Assembly (NCBI GenBank): GCA_045807725.1
Contig: JBJMGV010000065.1
Location: 62,001 to 126,000, forward strand
DNA from: DATENM01 sp045807725
Lineage (GTDB): Bacteria > Acidobacteriota > Blastocatellia > UBA7656
Direction: 5' to 3'
DNA: 64,000 nt
The notes under the pieces were generated by a model. That model saw only the letters and a list, made by a program, of their open reading frames with translations, was not told where the DNA came from and did not search any database. The position numbers were made by a program, and so were the translations under genes. Positions 1 through 8,019 of the stretch are shown here, in pieces. Position 1 is the first letter of the stretch. The number at the start of each line of letters is the position of its first letter.

Positions 1-624
1 CGCCTCTACGGCTTGAAAGCTCACCTCGCCCACGTTGATGAGATCGACGAACAGGTCGAGCTTTACTTCTTCCCGCAAGGCTACGGCGGGTTGTCGCGTG
101 TTGAAGATGGGCTGGTGAATCTCTGCTTCATCGCCAGCGAGCGAACCTTTCGCGCCGCCGGCGGCGACCCGCAGAGCATTGTCGAAGCGACTGTAATGCG
201 CAATACACTCGCCCGCGAACGTCTGCGCAATGCAACGGTCGTCGGCAAGTGGCACAGCGTCGGCCCGCTGGCGTTCGGCCATCGAAGGCTCTCACAACGC
301 GGCGTGCTTGCGGTCGGCGACGCGGCGGGAATGATCGATCCGTTCACCGGCACGGGCATACAGATGGCGCTCAGGACCGGCGAGCTGGCGGCGCAGGCAG
401 TCCTCGAAGCAATGAGCGAAGACAAAGCCGCAAGCGGCGCTCTCTTCGACCATGTGTTGTCACATTACACGGTCAGCTACGCCCGCGAGTTCGGCACACG
501 CTTGCGCGTTGCCGGCTGGCTGCGCAGGGTTGCGCTTTCTCCAACCGTAGCGGGTCCGGCAGCAACCCTGCTTGCATTATCGCCGCGCCTGACGCGGCGC
601 ATTCTTCGCGCTACACGCAACTAA
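1..624 (+). CDS. FAD-dependent oxidoreductase, geranylgeranyl-reductase-like (5' end outside window)
   Basis: The reading frame is open from base 1, so the gene starts left of the window and only about 207 C-terminal residues are seen. The segment VGDAAGMIDPFTGTGI is the second FAD-binding motif (GD followed by a small-residue loop) of the p-hydroxybenzoate hydroxylase/geranylgeranyl reductase flavoprotein group, and the following helix (MALRTGELAAQAV) fits that fold. Members reduce or hydroxylate lipid or isoprenoid substrates. The N-terminal dinucleotide-binding GxGxxG is not in the window, so the substrate cannot be narrowed. The frame ends at TAA, 11 bp before the convergent small gene. 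Confidence 0.75.
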   Translation, partial: RLYGLKAHLAHVDEIDEQVELYFFPQGYGGLSRVEDGLVNLCFIASERTFRAAGGDPQSIVEATVMRNTLARERLRNATVVGKWHSVGPLAFGHRRLSQRGVLAVGDAAGMIDPFTGTGIQMALRTGELAAQAVLEAMSEDKAASGALFDHVLSHYTVSYAREFGTRLRVAGWLRRVALSPTVAGPAATLLALSPRLTRRILRATRN

Positions 625-635
625 GCGCGTTGCGC

Positions 636-902
636 TTACGGGATACGGTAGTGCCGGTCGTAGTAGACGCGATGGTCACGATCACGTGTTCGCATGATGA
701 CGATTCGCCGGCCATTAATGTAGCGAACCCGTCTGTGCCTGGACCATCCCCGGTGGAGTCCACGATCATGGTCGCTAAACACCACGCGCGCGTGGCGATG
801 ATGCTCGTCCCAGTCGTGATTCCGATACTGGCCGCTGAACGCAAAGGCTGAGCCCGCGAACAAGGCCAGCGATAGAAGACCTGCGGATAATAGCTTCTTC
901 AT
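636..902 (-). CDS. Small secreted His/Arg/Tyr-rich protein
   Basis: This is an 88-residue protein with a clear Sec signal peptide (MKKLLSAGLLSLALFAGSA, cleavage after AFA). The mature part of about 67 residues is very rich in His, Arg, Asp and Tyr. An upstream in-frame ATG exists, but the start at 902 is chosen because it has a strong GGAGGA Shine-Dalgarno 5 nt upstream and places the signal peptide at the N-terminus. I do not recognise a family. The composition would suit metal or polyanion binding at the cell surface, but that is a guess. It converges on the preceding oxidoreductase gene. Confidence 0.7.
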   Translation of the reverse strand: MKKLLSAGLLSLALFAGSAFAFSGQYRNHDWDEHHRHARVVFSDHDRGLHRGWSRHRRVRYINGRRIVIMRTRDRDHRVYYDRHYRIP

Positions 903-1160
903 ATTTCCTCCTCTATATGGTTTCGTGCGCCCATTCATTGAGTTGCAATAGCTATGCCGGGACGGCGACGTTTTGGCTTAAAAGAATGGCCTTGTTGCGC
1001 TATCACTGTATGATTGACGACTGTAAGAGTGAATCGTTTTTCGTAAGTGGCAGCAAAGCAAGCGATGGGCTGGTCATTCAATTTTTGGAACTTTGCCGCG
1101 CCCCGCGCGTGGTCTAGATTGACATCAGGCAAAACTCAAAATCGCACTGGAGGACGCAAT

Positions 1161-2183
1161 ATGCGTAAACGTTTTTATCTCTTCATCTCATTGTTTGTGG
1201 CGCTCGGCCTGTCGGTCTTGCTGAGCAGCGCCTTCGCCAATCAAAAGGAGAAGGCGAAGGAGAAGACCCGCACGCCGGACGCGCAAACAAAAGTTGAGAA
1301 CGAAACGCCACAAGTCTTCACCCTGTCGGGCGGCGGCGCTTATCTCGGCGTCTACCTCGAAGAAGTCACGCCTGAGCGCGCCAAAGAACTTGGCCTCAGT
1401 GAAGAACGCGGCGCGATCATCACCAAGGTAGTCGAAGGCAGCCCGGCGGAGAAGGCCGGATTGAAAGAGAATGATGTCGTCGTCTCGTTCAACGACCGGC
1501 GCATTGACAGCGTGCGCGAATTACAGCGGCTGCTGGGCGAGACGCCGCCCGACCGCAACATCAAGATCGAAGTCGTGCGCGGCGGCAGTCATCAAACGGT
1601 TGCGGCGACCTTGAGCAAGCGGGCGTCGGGTTTTGCTTATTCATTCAACGGGCCGGAGTGGAACGGCCAGGCGTGGGCGCAAACCGAAGAGGGCCGCAAG
1701 CGGCTGGAAGAGAGCCGCAAGCAGATGGAATCGATGCGCAAGCAGTACGAAGACCAGATGCGCCAGCATCAGGATGAGTTCAAGAACATGCCCGACTTCG
1801 GCAACTTCACCTTCGTGAATCCGGGCGGCTTCGCCTACTTCGGCGGCTCGCGGCTCGGCGTCAGCGCCGAATCGTTGACCGACCAGTTGGCGGAGTTCTT
1901 CGGCGTCAAGGATGGCAAAGGCGTGCTGGTCGCTTCGGTCAACGAGAACAGCGTGGCAGCGCGCGCCGGGTTGAAAGCCGGCGACGTTATCATCGCTGTG
2001 GACGACGAGAAGATCGACAGCGTCAATGCGCTGGTCACTAGCCTGGCGAAGAAAGAAGGCGCGGTCAATTTAAAGATCATTCGCAACCGCGCCGAGCAGA
2101 GCGTGACCGTGACTTTGGAAAAGCGCGCGACCACGCCCGCCGTGCGTCACGGCATGACCGTCCGCGCGGTGCGAACGGTTTAA
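1161..2183 (+). CDS. Secreted protein with two PDZ domains
   Basis: This is a 340-residue protein with an N-terminal signal segment (RKRFYLFISLFVALGLSVLL). The first PDZ domain spans about residues 58-145 (start YLGVYLEEV, with GSPAEKAGLKENDVV), then a charged, probably helical linker at about 176-208, and a second PDZ at about 229-315 (SRLGVSAE, ARAGLKAGDVIIAVD). There is no protease domain, so it resembles the C-terminal half of DegP/HtrA without the catalytic part and probably acts as an envelope scaffold or protease adaptor. The start has GGAGG 7 nt upstream; earlier in-frame starts lack this and would bury the signal peptide. A terminator follows. Confidence 0.85.
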   Translation: MRKRFYLFISLFVALGLSVLLSSAFANQKEKAKEKTRTPDAQTKVENETPQVFTLSGGGAYLGVYLEEVTPERAKELGLSEERGAIITKVVEGSPAEKAGLKENDVVVSFNDRRIDSVRELQRLLGETPPDRNIKIEVVRGGSHQTVAATLSKRASGFAYSFNGPEWNGQAWAQTEEGRKRLEESRKQMESMRKQYEDQMRQHQDEFKNMPDFGNFTFVNPGGFAYFGGSRLGVSAESLTDQLAEFFGVKDGKGVLVASVNENSVAARAGLKAGDVIIAVDDEKIDSVNALVTSLAKKEGAVNLKIIRNRAEQSVTVTLEKRATTPAVRHGMTVRAVRTV

Positions 2184-2212
2184 CGATTCGATCAGCAACT
2201 TTCGACAAAATG

Positions 2213-2247
2213 AAGAAGAGGCGCACGCGTTGCGCCTCTTCTTGTTT
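2213..2247 (+). terminator. Rho-independent terminator after the PDZ gene
   Basis: A perfect 13-bp stem (AAGAAGAGGCGCA pairing with its complement at 2231-2243) with a 5-nt loop lies 30 bp after the PDZ stop codon and is followed by GTTT. The 3' side of the stem is itself T-rich. Confidence 0.75.
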
Positions 2248-2346
2248 GGAGAGCCTGCGCTCCGTTCTTCCCTTCCCCATGTCGCCTCCGTTCGCGGTTC
2301 TTGCGCCCGCTGGCAGCGCAGCGATAACATAAGGTGCCGGTTCCTT

Positions 2347-3384
2347 ATGTCGCCCAGACAAAAATTCCAGCTCTCGCTCGCCGTGATCGCCGTCCTGATG
2401 GCGATGGGTACGTTAGGCTACAAGTTCTTTCTGCCGCAGCAAACGTGGTTCGATTGTTTCTACTTCACGCTAATCACGATCACGACTATCGGCTTCGGCG
2501 AACCGCAGGGGATGACGGAATCGGCGCGTTATTTCACGGCCTTTCTCATTCTCACCGGCGTCACGACGATTGGTTACGCGCTGTCGGCGGCGGCGCAGGC
2601 GCTGGTCGAGTTCGAGTTGGTCGCGCAGTTCGGAAGGCGAAGAATGTACAAAGACATCAGCAAGCTGACGAACCACTTTATCGTCTGCGGGTCGGGACGC
2701 ATCGGCGCAGGCGTGATCCGCGAGATCGCCCGGCGCGGCCACGACTTCGTCGTCATCGAGAGCGATGAGAGCGTTGCCGATAAGCTCCTGTCGCAAGGCT
2801 ATCTGGTGTTGATGGGCGACGCCACGAATGACGATGTGTTACGCGCCGCCGGCATCGAGCGCGCGCACGGCATCGTCTGCGCGGTGTCATCAGACCCCGA
2901 CAACCTCTACATCACGCTGGCGGCGCGCGACCTCAACAAGACGCTTCGCATCGTCGCACGAGCGAACGACGAAGCAGGCATCAACCGGCTGTTGAAAGCC
3001 GGCGCAGATAAAGTCGTCTCGCCGACCATCACCGGCTCGAATCAGATGGCGCAGGTGCTCTTGCGCCCGGCGGTCGCCGACTTTATGGAGATGGCGACGA
3101 TGACCGAGCAGATGGAACTGGAGATGGAGCAGATTGAGATTTACGAGGGCTCGCCGTTCATTAGCCGCGCGTTGAAAGAGACCGCCATTCGCTCGGCGCT
3201 TGATGTAATTATCATCGCTATTCGCCGGCACAGCGGCACGATGATCTTCAACCCCGCCGCCGACACTGTCATCGAGCTGCACGATGCGCTGGTCGCCATC
3301 GGCAGCCACAACAGCCTGCTTGAGCTTGAACGAATAGCGAATCCCGGCAGGGCGAAGGATGCCGCCTATCAACACCGCCATTGA
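2347..3384 (+). CDS. Potassium channel with RCK/TrkA domains
   Basis: This is a 345-residue two-helix potassium channel of the MthK/Kch type. TM1 is near residues 7-27, followed by the pore helix and selectivity filter TIGFGE and then TM2 (FLILTGVTTIGYALSAAAQ). The cytoplasmic part holds a Rossmann RCK N domain (VCGSGRIGAGVIREIARRG, with an acidic residue after the second strand, suggesting NAD-type nucleotide binding) and a TrkA-C domain at about residues 265-335. It should gate K+ flux in response to a ligand. The filter reads GFG rather than GYG, a known variant. The start at 2347 is chosen because it places TM1 at the N-terminus. Confidence 0.9.
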   Translation: MSPRQKFQLSLAVIAVLMAMGTLGYKFFLPQQTWFDCFYFTLITITTIGFGEPQGMTESARYFTAFLILTGVTTIGYALSAAAQALVEFELVAQFGRRRMYKDISKLTNHFIVCGSGRIGAGVIREIARRGHDFVVIESDESVADKLLSQGYLVLMGDATNDDVLRAAGIERAHGIVCAVSSDPDNLYITLAARDLNKTLRIVARANDEAGINRLLKAGADKVVSPTITGSNQMAQVLLRPAVADFMEMATMTEQMELEMEQIEIYEGSPFISRALKETAIRSALDVIIIAIRRHSGTMIFNPAADTVIELHDALVAIGSHNSLLELERIANPGRAKDAAYQHRH

Positions 3385-3442
3385 AGCATCCCGGACGTTG
3401 CACCACTGGCTATCTTCTTGATGCGCCTTCGGCGCGACTGAA

Positions 3443-4354
3443 TCACACCGCGCGCGCCGCGACCGTGAGCGTAGCGCCGCGCCCCAGCGCAGTCATCAGA
3501 AGATCAAACGGCTTGATGAAAGGGATGCAGGCGAGAAAGGCGGCGCGGCTGAAGCGCGTGGCAGGCGGCGCGTAGAGTCTCGCCTTCAAGCTCTGCCTGA
3601 GCGCGTGCGCGTTGTGCGCCTTCGAGTGATAGCTGGTGCGATAAACTTCAAAGCCCGTCTGGTTGAGCAGCCGCGCCAGCGTCTCCGGCGTGAAGTGATA
3701 GCGGTGACGCGGCGCGTCGAACGCAAACCAGTCGCCGCCGAACCAGCGGGCTTGATAACTGGCGGCGTTCGGAACCTGCACGATCAACGTCCCGCCGCGC
3801 TTCAGTATGCGCCGCGCTTCGACGAGATGATCGCGCGGCTCGTTCGTGTGTTCGAGCGCCGACCAGAAGGTGACGACTTCAAAGTAAGCGTCTTCGCAAG
3901 CCGAGGCGAGCAACGTGCCGTTGAAGATGCGGCCCAGCCCGATGACGCGCTCGGCAGCATCGGCAGCGGCCTTGCTAATCTCGACGCCGAACGGGTCCCA
4001 GACGTTCGGTTCAAGGGCGCGCAAAAAGAAGCCCGCGCCGCAGCCGACATCGAGTATGCGCCCGCCGCGCAGCCCGCAGCCATCAAGGAATCCCGTCTTC
4101 TCCGCCTGCGATTTGCGTATCCAATCGAGCGTGGGCGCGCCGCCCCAGTAATCGGGCGGGTAGTAGAAACTCAATTCGTCATCGGTCAACTCCGGCAGCG
4201 TGCGCAGGACGCCGCAGCCATCGCAGCGAGCAATGACAAAGATGCGGTCCGAGTTGCGCAGGCGGTCGGGCGCAGTGTAGAGTTCGCGCGCAACGGTCGC
4301 GCCGCAGATGGCGCAGCCGCGCGGGGAGGGTTTCGATTGTGGCAGTGCATTCAT
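3443..4354 (-). CDS. SAM-dependent methyltransferase with N-terminal zinc ribbon
   Basis: This is a 303-residue protein. The N-terminal zinc ribbon has CAICG near residue 16 and CDGCG near 45. It is followed by a class I methyltransferase core with motif I ILDVGCGAGFFLRAL, the acidic motif FGVEIS and EVVTFWSALEHTNEP. This layout is typical of methyltransferases linked to sugar or surface polysaccharide modification (often annotated 'class I SAM-dependent methyltransferase'). The acceptor is unknown. The gene is divergent from the NTF2-like gene, and its start codon lies inside one arm of a 9-bp inverted repeat. Confidence 0.85.
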   Translation of the reverse strand: MNALPQSKPSPRGCAICGATVARELYTAPDRLRNSDRIFVIARCDGCGVLRTLPELTDDELSFYYPPDYWGGAPTLDWIRKSQAEKTGFLDGCGLRGGRILDVGCGAGFFLRALEPNVWDPFGVEISKAAADAAERVIGLGRIFNGTLLASACEDAYFEVVTFWSALEHTNEPRDHLVEARRILKRGGTLIVQVPNAASYQARWFGGDWFAFDAPRHRYHFTPETLARLLNQTGFEVYRTSYHSKAHNAHALRQSLKARLYAPPATRFSRAAFLACIPFIKPFDLLMTALGRGATLTVAARAV

Positions 4355-4383
4355 CTCGCATGAAAATTCTACCCTGCGAGATG
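4352..4383. promoter_or_regulatory. 9-bp inverted repeat in a divergent promoter region
   Basis: CATCTCGCA at 4352-4360 and its exact complement at 4375-4383 are separated by 14 nt. The left arm contains the start codon of the minus-strand methyltransferase, and the centre contains TAGAAT, a possible minus-strand -10. The repeat could be an operator or an mRNA hairpin over the start codon. No regulator is identified. Confidence 0.35.
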
Positions 4384-4416
4384 GCAGGCAACAAACTCGC
4401 GGAGGTCAGACCAGCC

Positions 4417-4893
4417 ATGCGATCACGAGCATTAAACGCGCTCGCTCTATTTCTGCTCTTAGCCGTCGCCGTTAGCGGCGCGCAGAAGACTCACAAACGC
4501 AAGGCCACAAGCGCGGAGGAAACGACGAAAGCGATTCTGACTGTGCTTGATAATCAAGTCGCCGCCTGGAATCGCCGCGACCTCGAAGGCTTCATGGCCG
4601 GCTACCGCAATTCAGAAACGCTGTCGTTTTTCTCCGGCGGTACAAAAACTTCAGGATGGAACACGACGCTCGAACGTTATCGTAACCGCTATCAAGGCGA
4701 AGGCCGCGAGATGGGCCACCTCGAATTTATCGAGCTTGAAGTCGAGCCGCTCGGCCCCGACACCGCCTTCGTGCGCGGCCACTGGAATCTGAAGATGAGC
4801 AATGGCGACCAGGGCGGATTGTTCACGCTCATCTTTCGCAAGTTCAGCGACGGCTGGAAGATCATTCACGACCACACCAGCGCCTCGTCTTAA
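4417..4893 (+). CDS. Secreted SnoaL/DUF4440-like (NTF2-fold) protein
   Basis: This is a 158-residue protein with a signal peptide (MRSRALNALALFLLLAVAVS) followed by an NTF2-like domain: ILTVLDNQVAAWNRRDLEGF at the start, RYRNRY and a C-terminal strand pair ending WKIIHDHTSAS. The pattern fits the DUF4440/ketosteroid-isomerase-like family, whose members bind small ligands or act as minor enzymes. GGAGG lies 11 nt before the chosen start; upstream in-frame starts would bury the signal peptide and overlap the divergent gene. The stop codon overlaps the next ATG (TAATG), so it is probably translationally coupled to the cytochrome. Confidence 0.8.
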   Translation: MRSRALNALALFLLLAVAVSGAQKTHKRKATSAEETTKAILTVLDNQVAAWNRRDLEGFMAGYRNSETLSFFSGGTKTSGWNTTLERYRNRYQGEGREMGHLEFIELEVEPLGPDTAFVRGHWNLKMSNGDQGGLFTLIFRKFSDGWKIIHDHTSASS

Positions 4894-5897
4894 TGGCTAT
4901 GAAGATTCATACGCTCGTTAAGCTGGTTGTATTGTCCATTACACTAGCCGGGTTTGGCGTGATGACGTTGCGCGCGGGCGCAGGCGCAGCGGCGCAACAA
5001 CTCGACCCGGCGGCGTGGGGCAGCGACCACGTCGGCAAGCCCGCGCCCGATCTTTATGGCGGCGACGAATGTCTGTTTTGCCACCGCGCCACGGTCGGCG
5101 CAGTCTGGCAGAACGACCCGCACTTCCGCGCCATGCGAGACAAGTTTCAAGGCGGCGGTCTTGCGCCGGAGATCGAAGCGCTCCGCACACGAACGCCGTT
5201 TAAGAAAGCGGCTGCCGAAGTCGATTTCGTGTTGGGCCACAAGCGCGCGGCCCGCTTTCTGCGGCGCAACGACCGGGGCGGCTTCGATCTGTTCAGCGAG
5301 GTGTTGTTGAATCCGAAGCAGCCGCGCGTGGACACGCAAAGCAAAGCGGCGTGGGATTCAGATAAGTTCGCCACGAAATGTATCGGCTGCCATACGACCG
5401 GCGTTGATCCTGTGAGCTTGCGACCGTTTGAAACCTTCGTCGGCTGCGAAAGCTGTCACGGCCCTTATGACGAGCGGCACACCGGCGGCACGTTCTTTAT
5501 GCGCTTTGCGAAGAAGGCGAAAGAGACGCCGCAGATGATCGCTTCGGCCTGCGGCAGTTGCCACCTGCGCGGCGGCCAGTCGCGCTCTACGGGTCGGCCC
5601 TTTGCGACTAACTTCATCGCCGGCGACAATCTCTTCAAAGATTTCGCGTTCGACTTTTCGCGCGCCGACGAGGCAAGCCTCAACGCGATGGACGCGCACA
5701 TTCAGCAGAACGCGCGGGATGTGGTTCTGCTCGGACGCGACAACCTGACCTGCCTATCATGTCATAAGCTACATTCGACCGGCTCGGCTTTGCATCGTCG
5801 GCAGCCGAAGACCGATTACTGTTACGTCTGCCACCAGAAGGAGCCGTTCAAAGCGCTGAAGCCTTACGAAGTCCACAGCCCCGTATGCGAGTATTGA
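4893..5897 (+). CDS. Hexahaem c-type cytochrome
   Basis: This is a 334-residue exported protein with an N-terminal signal or anchor helix (residues 8-26). It has six CxxCH haem c attachment motifs: CLFCH (about 60), CIGCH (163), CESCH (185), CGSCH (220), CLSCH (286) and CYVCH (310). The layout resembles the cytochrome c554-type multihaem electron carriers found in Acidobacteriota and Planctomycetes. It should carry electrons in the periplasm; the redox partner is not evident here. It is coupled by a one-base overlap to the NTF2-fold gene, so the two secreted proteins are made together. Haem attachment genes are not in the window. Confidence 0.88.
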   Translation: MAMKIHTLVKLVVLSITLAGFGVMTLRAGAGAAAQQLDPAAWGSDHVGKPAPDLYGGDECLFCHRATVGAVWQNDPHFRAMRDKFQGGGLAPEIEALRTRTPFKKAAAEVDFVLGHKRAARFLRRNDRGGFDLFSEVLLNPKQPRVDTQSKAAWDSDKFATKCIGCHTTGVDPVSLRPFETFVGCESCHGPYDERHTGGTFFMRFAKKAKETPQMIASACGSCHLRGGQSRSTGRPFATNFIAGDNLFKDFAFDFSRADEASLNAMDAHIQQNARDVVLLGRDNLTCLSCHKLHSTGSALHRRQPKTDYCYVCHQKEPFKALKPYEVHSPVCEY

Positions 5898-5978
5898 CCG
5901 CCGGCTTTGCAGACGCGGGAGGTTTGTGGATAATACTTGCGGCTCGAACCTTAGTTCTCAAGTACACACCACGATCAG

Positions 5979-6008
5979 TTGAGATGACGCGAAGCTGAAG
6001 ACTGTATA
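5979..6008 (+). promoter_or_regulatory. Possible sigma70 promoter for the Tat amidohydrolase
   Basis: TTGAGA at 5979-5984 and TGTATA at 6003-6008 are 18 bp apart, 85 bp before the start codon at 6094. The -10 is weak, so this is tentative. Confidence 0.35.
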
Positions 6009-6093
6009 ACCAGTGGAGTCTTTCGCGGCTTCGTCGTCACGTTGAGACATCAAGCGGCAGCGTTTCACCTGCCTGCACAGGAGGCAAGCACCG

Positions 6094-7542
6094 ATGTGGA
6101 TACCCAAGCACATACGCGACCGGCGCAAGGGCATTGACACGCCCATCCCGACGCAAGCGATCTCGAATGAAGAGTTCTTTCCGCTGCCGCAGACCGACGA
6201 GCAGCGCAAGGTTGAACACCTCATCAACGAGATGGCCGACAGGAAGTCGAAGAAGCTCGGCCTCTCGCGCCGCCAGTTCCTGCGCACCAGCGCCGGTATG
6301 GCGACCGCCTTCGTGGCGATGAATCAGGTCTTCGGCAATTTCTTTGAAGTCGCCGAAGCCGAAACCTTCGAGCCGGCGGCTTACGACGAGCGCTGGCCGA
6401 AGAATCAATTCATCATGGACGTGCAGACGCACCACGTCCGCGATGGAATGAAGATCGGCGGCGTCACCGGCTTTCGCGCCTTCGACTTTTTGAAAGACCT
6501 CGGCGTGTCGCTCAAGGACGACACCGATGCTTATAGCTTCAAGACCTTCGTCAAAGAGATATTCCTCGATAGCGACACCGTGATGTGTGTCATCAGCGGC
6601 GTGCCCGGTCATGAAGAGTACGGCGTGCTGCCGACTTCATTGATGGCGCAGAGCCGCGACCGCATCAATGAAATGTCGGGCACGGTGCGCGCCCTCTCGC
6701 AGAGCAACGTCGCGCCGAATCACTATGCCAGCAAGCAACAACTTTTCGACCGCATGGAGTATGAAGCGAAGACCTACAAGCACAACTCGTGGAAGCTCTA
6801 CCCGCACACGACGCCGCGCGGCTCGACGGGTCAACCGTGGTGGCTCGATGATGAAAAGATCGCTTACCCATATTTTGAGAAAGCCAGGCAGCTTGGCATC
6901 AAGTTGATCAGCGTTCACAAAGGCTTCCCTTCGACGGGCCAGCATCACGACTACGCACACCCGCGCGACGTGAAGAAAGCGGCGCTCGATCATCCTGACC
7001 TGACCTTTGTGATTTATCACTCGGCCTTCAAGGCGGACCTGCCGCCGGGCGGACGGCTCAGCATACCGATTGCCGAAAACGGCGCGTTTGAATGGACGTG
7101 GGACTTCGTACAGGACCGCAAGAAGAACCCGAAGATGACGAATGTGTACGCCGAGATCGGTTCGTCGTTCGGACTGGCGGCGAGTATGCAGCCGGTTCTG
7201 GCGGCGCACTTGATCGGCCAGTTGCTCGACTCATTCGGCGCGGACCATATGATCTGGGGCACGGACTCGCTGTGGTGGGGTTCGCCGCAGTGGCAGATCG
7301 AAGCCTTCCGCCGCTTTCAGATTCCCGAAGAGATGCAGAAGAAGTTCGGCTACCGCGCCATCACCGACAAGGACAAAGAGAAAATCTTCGGCCTCAACGC
7401 GGCGCGCATCTACAAGGTTGACGTTGCCGCCAAACGCCAGGCCATTCCGAAAGACTATATGAGCCACATCAAAGCGGCCTACGTCGAGAATGGCACGGAA
7501 CGGTCGAATCATTATTACGGCTGGGTGGCGAACACGAAGTAA
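6094..7542 (+). CDS. Tat-exported metal-dependent amidohydrolase (amidohydrolase_2 family)
   Basis: This is a 482-residue protein. About 65 residues in is a twin-arginine signal (SRRQFLRTSAGMATAFVAM), preceded by an unusually long charged n-region. The rest is a TIM-barrel hydrolase with candidate metal or catalytic residues in MDVQTHHV, KLYPH, LISVHKGFP, FVIYHSAF and the terminal strand MIWGTDSLWWGSP (conserved Asp). Family members hydrolyse or decarboxylate cyclic or aromatic acids; the substrate is unknown. AGGAGG lies 9 nt before the start. Tat export fits a cofactor or metal loaded in the cytoplasm. The gene stands alone between a cytochrome and a repeat array. Confidence 0.82.
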   Translation: MWIPKHIRDRRKGIDTPIPTQAISNEEFFPLPQTDEQRKVEHLINEMADRKSKKLGLSRRQFLRTSAGMATAFVAMNQVFGNFFEVAEAETFEPAAYDERWPKNQFIMDVQTHHVRDGMKIGGVTGFRAFDFLKDLGVSLKDDTDAYSFKTFVKEIFLDSDTVMCVISGVPGHEEYGVLPTSLMAQSRDRINEMSGTVRALSQSNVAPNHYASKQQLFDRMEYEAKTYKHNSWKLYPHTTPRGSTGQPWWLDDEKIAYPYFEKARQLGIKLISVHKGFPSTGQHHDYAHPRDVKKAALDHPDLTFVIYHSAFKADLPPGGRLSIPIAENGAFEWTWDFVQDRKKNPKMTNVYAEIGSSFGLAASMQPVLAAHLIGQLLDSFGADHMIWGTDSLWWGSPQWQIEAFRRFQIPEEMQKKFGYRAITDKDKEKIFGLNAARIYKVDVAAKRQAIPKDYMSHIKAAYVENGTERSNHYYGWVANTK

Positions 7543-7553
7543 AAGCAAAAGAT

Positions 7554-7702
7554 GCCGCGTAGCGGCAAGTGAGTTTAGGCAGGCATTGAAATGCCTGTGC
7601 TCGCGGCAGGCATTTCAATGCTTGTATGAGTTGATGCAATGGATATCGCGTCGCGTCAGCGACGCTTGAATCAGCGAGCATTCAAGCGTCGCTACGCGAC
7701 GC
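7554..7702. repeat. Cluster of REP-like palindromes
   Basis: The 477-bp spacer between the amidohydrolase and mutL holds no gene. Its first part has stem-loops end to end: GCCGC-GTA-GCGGC at 7554-7566, GGCATTGAAATGCC at 7583-7596 with an inverted copy to about 7619, and a nested hairpin from about 7648 to 7702 (outer arms GCGTCGCG/CGCGACGC, inner arms around CAAGCGTCGCT). Each has near-perfect arms of 5-15 bp. Such short palindromes are typical of REP/BIME elements. They could form RNA hairpins that end or stabilise the upstream transcript. Confidence 0.75.
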
Positions 7703-7722
7703 GCGGTTGCGCTCTACATAAA

Positions 7723-7891
7723 TTCCAGGCGTTAAAACGCCTGGCTAAATTCAACCGCCGCTACGCGGCGCAACCGAGTATTCCAAGCGTTAAAACGCCT
7801 AGCCAAGTTCAATCGCCGCTACGCGGCGCGACCGAGTGTTCCAGGCGTTAAAACGCCTGGCCAAGTTCAACCGCCGCTATGCGGCGCGACC
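7723..7891. repeat. Three tandem copies of a 58-bp double-palindrome unit
   Basis: Units begin at 7723, 7781 and 7839, the last one truncated. Each unit contains two hairpins: a 20-bp palindrome of type CCAGGCGTTAAAACGCCTGG and a GC hairpin CGCCGCTACGCGGCG. Copies differ at only a few positions. Some differences keep the stem paired, such as the matched change at 7785/7801 in copy 2. There are no unique spacers, so this is not a CRISPR array. Confidence 0.85.
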
Positions 7892-7977
7892 TGACAACCT
7901 CGCTTTTCGCCCGCATCACTACCACTACCACATTATCGAATCCTGGTGATACGGGATGCGCGTAATGCGCGCCGGGC

Positions 7978-7986
7978 TGTTATAAT
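7978..7986 (+). promoter_or_regulatory. Extended -10 promoter for mutL
   Basis: TGTTATAAT is a perfect TATAAT -10 with the TGn extension, giving a transcription start near 7993 and a leader of about 27 nt before the mutL ATG. No good -35 is present, as is usual for extended -10 promoters. Confidence 0.6.
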
Positions 7987-8019
7987 TCCCTGTCACCTCC
8001 AATCAAAGAAGGAACCGGG

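Noticed and set aside
5935..5955. tRNA T-loop-like GGTTCGAGCC on the minus strand
   Set aside because: The flanking bases do not form a T-stem or acceptor stem.
7723..7891. Three regular repeats as a CRISPR array
   Set aside because: The copies are directly adjacent with no unique spacers, and each unit is two hairpins. No cas gene is present.
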